Assembly: GCA_016617855.1 (NCBI GenBank)
Contig: JAECUM010006794.1
Span: 62,001 to 126,000, forward strand
Reading direction: 5' to 3'
Source: Megalonaias nervosa
Lineage: Eukaryota; Mollusca; Bivalvia; Unionida; Unionidae
Length of the DNA stretch: 64,000 nt
Shown piece after piece: positions 59,890-64,000 of this stretch. The position numbers were made by a program, and so were the translations under genes. Under the pieces are notes generated by a model. That model was given only the letters and a program-made list of their open reading frames with translations. It made no database searches and was not told the origin of the DNA. The number at the start of each line of letters is the position of its first letter. The first letter of the stretch is position 1.

Positions 59890-60360
59890 CAGGCAACCTA
59901 CATGCGATCAGTTTACTGAATAAATCACAATTATTATAAACTGCAGCGTGTATTTATTTTAGTTTATAAACACATACATTTCCGCAAGATGTCATCCGGG
60001 AGTTTAAAGTACATGTAGGTCTGGTCTGTACAGCCATCCTACCTGAAACATCTAAAAGTAACGTACCTGTACTGCACTCGCAAGCTGTGCGGGATTTGCT
60101 GAAGTTACCTAACGGGCATTTCCTACAAGTGATCAGTGTACTGAATAAATTCCAATTGCTGTAAACTGCAGTGTGGATTCATATCAATTTTCCAAAAACA
60201 CTATATAAAATATCTGCATTTACTAATCGCACATACATTTCTGCAGGATGTCATTCGGGAGGTAAAGTACATGCAGATCTATTAAATACTCCTATACAAC
60301 TATGTTACCTGTCCTACCTGTAAGACCTAAAAATAACTTCCCTGGATTGCGCGCAGTGGA
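59890..60360 (+). repeat. Diverged tandem duplication, about 235-bp period
   Basis: The first copy (59,890-60,100) and second (60,120-60,355) share GATCAGT.TACTGAATAAAT, AAACTGCAG.GTG, ACATACATTTC.GCA and GATGTCAT.CGGGAG. Non-coding. It fills much of the gap before the HNH gene. Confidence 0.75.
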
Positions 60361-60507
60361 GAAACAGTAAAAAAATAATAATCGCGGCAGTCATATAATA
60401 TTACGCAGTTACAAGCGGGTAACTGCTTAATTACTCTAACGGAGAAAGCGTTGCTTGACAGAGTTATCATCCTTCATCATCTAACACAATCGGGAGATAC
60501 TGAAATA

Positions 60508-60984
60508 TTATTTTTTGTTTATATTTCTTTGAAAACGACGATTGGTTATATTATTTGCGACATATTCTACCGAACGCGCGTGAATATCAAAATATTTTCC
60601 AGCTGCATTCATTGATTGAAATATTATTTCTTCGCCAGTCTCCGCGTTCACAGATTTAACAAGCCTGTGAAATTTACTATATTTCCCCGTACCCCCTCGT
60701 ACACAATTCTGACTCTGTGTAATAGCTTGTAAGTTACGTAAAGAATTATCAAGTTTCCTGCCGTTGATGTGATCGATCACAAGTCTGTCTTCGATTAATC
60801 CAAAAAACATTCATAGATGAATTTATGAGAAAAATATCTTTTTTTCTCAGCATTAAATCTGAGATAACCAGCATTATCAACAACACCGACTGGGGTTTCT
60901 TAATCGACAGTTCCTGATTACACCATCGCCAGATACCTTATAATTTTCAATGATGGGATGCTTCACAAATTCGTTTTGCTCCAT
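60508..60984 (-). pseudogene. NUMOD4/HNH-type endonuclease (right copy), frameshifted
   Basis: The ATG at 60,984 gives MEQNEFVKHPIIENYKVSGD, a NUMOD4-like entry with VIRN. After a shift near 60,890 the HNH core follows: FFGLIEDRLVIDHINGRKLD with the catalytic His, NSLRNLQAITQSQN, then GKYSKFHRLVKSVNAETGE and the NUMOD1-like end FQSMNAAGKYFDIHARSVE. A single HNH unit, unlike the duplicated left copy at 170-978. Its context places it between the structural genes and the polymerase, in a minus-strand pocket with the Cys-rich gene. Such nucleases are frequent hitchhikers. No evidence of an intron or intein here. Confidence 0.75.
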
Positions 60985-61074
60985 TGATATAATAATATAA
61001 TTTGTCTAAATTATTTTGTTGTTGGGTAAATCTGGCGAGATAGTCTTCGGCGTTGTTCTTTTTTTACACGAGAT

Positions 61075-61290
61075 TCAACGCCATCGGAGTAATTTTTCTT
61101 TATCATGATATGGTTTCAGCTCTCTGTATTTTTTACCACCGCATTGCACACACAATTGCGTTTCTCCTCTAACCTCAACACCACTCTTCAAGCACGGTTT
61201 TGGTCCTAGAATCCGTCTGCGAACGCTTTGCATGTGACATCCACAGAATTCATTTACGCAAGTTCTGTTACAAGGAACTGAAAAACAGAT
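61075..61290 (-). CDS. Cys-rich zinc protein beside the polymerase gene, partial
   Basis: The minus strand shows VPCNRTCVNEFCGCHMQSVR, then GPKPCLKSGVEVRG and LCVQCGGKKYRELKPYH before the stop at 61,075. At least seven Cys and two His suggest two zinc sites. It is transcribed divergently from the replication genes (start 61,378). No in-frame ATG is near the 5' end. The upstream sequence TTTTTCAG just before the conserved part looks like a splice acceptor, which would be odd for a viral gene and may be chance. I recall similar Cys patterns in other eukaryotic element proteins, but not a function. Confidence 0.5.
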   Translation of the reverse strand: MCFSVPCNRTCVNEFCGCHMQSVRRRILGPKPCLKSGVEVRGETQLCVQCGGKKYRELKPYHDKEKLLRWR

Positions 61291-61377
61291 TATAAGCCAC
61301 TTACACTTATTCTTTGCTTCAATCGTTATATATATAATTGAACTTTAATTTAAATATATATTTGGCATAATTATGAT

Positions 61378-62081
61378 ATGGAGGAATTTAAGAGATTATC
61401 TGCGATTAAAGCCTCTAAAGCCAGATTCGATCTCGACAGAATAACCCTTGAATTACAAAGGCGAGCTTTGGTTGATTTAACAAATAAGACTCTCATCAAT
61501 TGTATCAGTGAAGCCAAGAGAGAATTTCTCGATGATGGTGCAGCTCATATATGGTCAACATTCATAATTGTACGCGACACCGATGGTATTGCTGATGCTA
61601 CAATGGATAACAAGCGAGCAGCGACAATTATTAATTATGTCGACATTGCGCGAAAATATATTTTTCGAATAAAATTTATCGTAGCGACCGCCGACCTCAC
61701 ATGGATTATCCGTGACAAATGTGATCCTGTTCGCCTGACTTCTCGTCAGGGCCACACTGAAAATATTGTCACGATAAATAAAAATTCAAAACCAGGAATA
61801 CTGACTGGAATTGATAGACCTTATTGTGAACAAGCATATCTTGTAACGGCAGTTGTTTATGCGATATATCCACTGAATGATAAACCTAACGTCGATAAAC
61901 TTCTACCGATGAAAATTTCTTGCTGAATTGTGTTGCTGAGCGAGTTACAGAACAGTTTACAAACGCGAAACGAGGAAACGGTTTAACAGATCTAAGACGT
62001 AAACAAATAAATGGGTGGACAGAAACAGTTAAAGATACTGGAGCGTCTATCAAAGATGTTGCTGAACTGGAAAAAAATTAA
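61378..62081 (+). pseudogene. Conserved-looking protein upstream of the polymerase, one frameshift
   Basis: 182 codons are open from the ATG at 61,378 (MEEFKRLSAIKASKARFDLD, AAHIWSTFIIVRDTDGIADA, YIFRIKFIVATADLTWIIRD, ILTGIDRPYCEQAYLVTAVV). After a shift at about 61,920 the frame continues with ERVTEQFTNAKRGNGL and GWTETVKDTGA to TAA at 62,079-62,081. Long well-formed strands and helices and the tight position before the polymerase suggest a replication accessory protein or an N-terminal domain once joined to it. No catalytic motif recognised. Confidence 0.5.
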
Positions 62082-62082
62082 G

Positions 62083-64000
62083 ATTTCCAATAATAGTGAA
62101 GACATTAACAGAGAGATTTTATATGAATCAAAATATTAAATAAATGGAACTTCGATAGAGATTATTGATCATAATGCACACGCGTGGACTTCGGACATAA
62201 CAATATTTCCACAAAATCGAACTGTTAAATTCTAGAATGGTGATATGTTTGATTTTTATCAGAAATATCAGTAAGAGTGACCCTGTATCAGTGTGGTTGT
62301 TTCAGAGCTCAGAATCTGTGAACTATGATCAGTTCGCTTGATCCAATGGAGATATTTATCGTACAGAATCTCTCCACGACGAAATGAAAAATCTTGCGTT
62401 GAAATACACGAACGGCGACGAAATCGGCGCTGATGCCTGGATGAAATCACTGTCGAACGATTACTCAGTAATTGTTTTACCGTTCCGTCAGTTGCTGCCC
62501 ACTCTGACCAGAAGGAAAATTCATGGAAATCAACACGATTGGAATTTCTTAAAGATGTCCAACGCAGTTGTATCGAATACGGAAACGGCAGATTATAGAA
62601 TACTAAATACGATTATAAAGATGTTATATCGGTTGATATAGATGCATGTTATCCTGGAACTTTTCTCGGATACGGAGAATGTTCTGAGTATTTCAAAAGA
62701 TTTGGACATCCAACACACGAGATGACCGGAGTTGCGATAAATGGACCCTTACCAGATTTTGACCTGACCGGATTTGCATGCATTGAGTCGTTTGAGTTCG
62801 CACGGAATCTCCATCCGATCGTTTGTGTTTGGTTTGGAAGACATTTTTCAGAAACAAAGAATTAGATTCCAATTGTTTTATTACGATATATGATTGATGT
62901 AAAAATATTAATATCGTTAGTTGTAAGTGAAGCAATTATATCACATAATCCGCAAAAACAAGTTTGGTTACCACAGCAAAAGAAATATTCCCCTGATGAA
63001 AATCCTGATATAACTAATTTTGAGAATAAATTCTCAAAGGATCTTGGTAGGAAACAAATTGGTAAATTTACGCAAGGAAGATCACATGACCATAAACGAC
63101 AGTGTTGTAGATCAATTATAGACGAAGCTGAACTCGATTTTATAATTGCTGATACAGCAAAGAGAGGCACATTGATAAGTCGAAATAATGTTAATTTATC
63201 GGACGGAACTAATTAGGTACAATTGTGAGTTACACCGAAGGTGACTAACCAGAGTTTACTTATTTAAGGTCTTCGATGCTCGCGTACGTTTCGATAAATT
63301 TATTATCGATGATAAATAGATTTTCTGATACCGCGGTTAGTGTCGCAACAGATTCATCTTATATCAATAAAAAAATACGCAGAATCACTGAGACAGTTAA
63401 AAATTGGAAATGATGCATAATGGGGCGAATGGAGAATAAAACGAGAAAAGATGTTTAGTTATTCTGAATCTGCCGACTTTGAATCTAAGGAAATATATTA
63501 CAAAAAATAAACAGATGTCAAAACTTTCCTCCGCTCCATCGGTATATGTCCTGTGACCAGACATAAGACTGTTTATCTCAATGGACCTGGAGGTTCTGCA
63601 AAACAACACGTGCGATTGAATTCTTCCGTCGTGGTACATCGTACTGTGTTGATATGATTGTTTTCACGCCCACACATAGACTGGCCAGATAAATGAACGA
63701 ACGAGGAGTTAATTCGTGTACGTATCACAGTTTCTTTCGATGGAAAGGAGATGAATTGACTTCACAACGAATGGGTGAGAAATATATCCCTAACATTATT
63801 ATTTGAGATGAAATTTGTACGGTATCGTTGGAAGTATTTGTTGATTGGTTACTGACAAAAAATACTGCGATTATCATGTGTGGTGATCATGGTCAGCCAC
63901 CGCCTTTTGTTGGATCATCTCTGCACGAATGGCTGAAAAAGTTCGTAGATTATTATGAGGAGATAAGTGATGATCATAGAGCTATTGATGAACCGCTGAA
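62083..64000 (+). pseudogene. B-family DNA polymerase joined to a superfamily 1 helicase, broken, runs off the window
   Basis: Decayed N-terminal frames lead to the palm motif A candidate ISVDIDACYPGTF (near 62,630, Asp before Tyr-Pro), then EYFKRFGHPTHEMTG, IVCVWFGRHF, a long open piece (62,890-63,216) with DEAELDFIIADTAKRGTLIS, and a motif C candidate VATDSSYIN (near 63,340). About 65 codons later the helicase starts: Walker A LNGPGGSAK (near 63,580), TPTHRLA (motif Ia), TYHSFFRW, a Walker B stretch ending in TGA then DEICT (63,804-63,806), and CGDHGQPPPF (motif III, GDxxQ). Polymerase and helicase lie in the same direction with no visible intergenic gap, so a fusion is likely. Many shifts. 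The 3' end is beyond 64,000. Confidence 0.7.

Overview
ORGANISM. This is eukaryotic nuclear DNA, most likely from a marine mollusc or other lophotrochozoan. It is AT-rich and full of long di- and trinucleotide microsatellites, tRNA-derived SINEs, Ty3/gypsy LTRs and LINE pieces. It carries one spliced gene of the secreted serine beta-lactamase-like family, which is common in molluscs. The species cannot be fixed from the sequence alone. LEFT BLOCK (1 to about 11.65 kb). This is a decayed endogenous double-jelly-roll-capsid DNA virus or Polinton-like element. Reading the minus strand from about 7.56 kb down to 2.1 kb: coiled-coil protein, small acidic protein, minor capsid protein, small hydrophobic virion protein, major capsid protein (MCP), basic LTxxQ-repeat protein, adenain-like protease, zinc ribbon, and an orphan C-terminal piece of a retroviral-type integrase. 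On the plus strand there is an HNH endonuclease at the far left. A fibre gene with phage-like repeats and four smaller genes, one with a hydrophobic membrane segment, run from 7.57 to 11.6 kb. MIDDLE (11.9-50.2 kb). This is ordinary repeat-rich host DNA: two Ty3/gypsy remnants, two LINE fragments, three complete solo LTRs with 4-bp target duplications, a MITE-like element, several SINEs and about ten microsatellites. The only host gene is the beta-lactamase-like one: exon 1 at 31,082-31,374, exon 2 at 34,606-34,785, exon 3 at 49,952-50,215. Its SxxK and YxN motifs are present and all its introns are phase 2. Its 3' exons are not in the window. RIGHT BLOCK (about 50.7-64.0 kb, running off the end). 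This is a second, diverged element of the same family on the plus strand: coiled-coil protein, acidic protein, small virion protein, MCP broken by a single TGA, LTxxQ protein, protease with Tyr at the nucleophile position, fibre, membrane protein and minor capsid protein with a large insertion. A minisatellite zone around a small minus-strand gene follows, then a minus-strand HNH endonuclease, a Cys-rich zinc protein, and a replication gene that joins B-family polymerase motifs to a superfamily 1 helicase. Together the two blocks give a nearly full gene inventory (capsid, maturation, attachment, replication, possible integration). Both are non-functional as written, with many stops and frameshifts. 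The right block begins about 0.5 kb after the exon 3 splice donor, so it sits inside the host gene or has truncated it.
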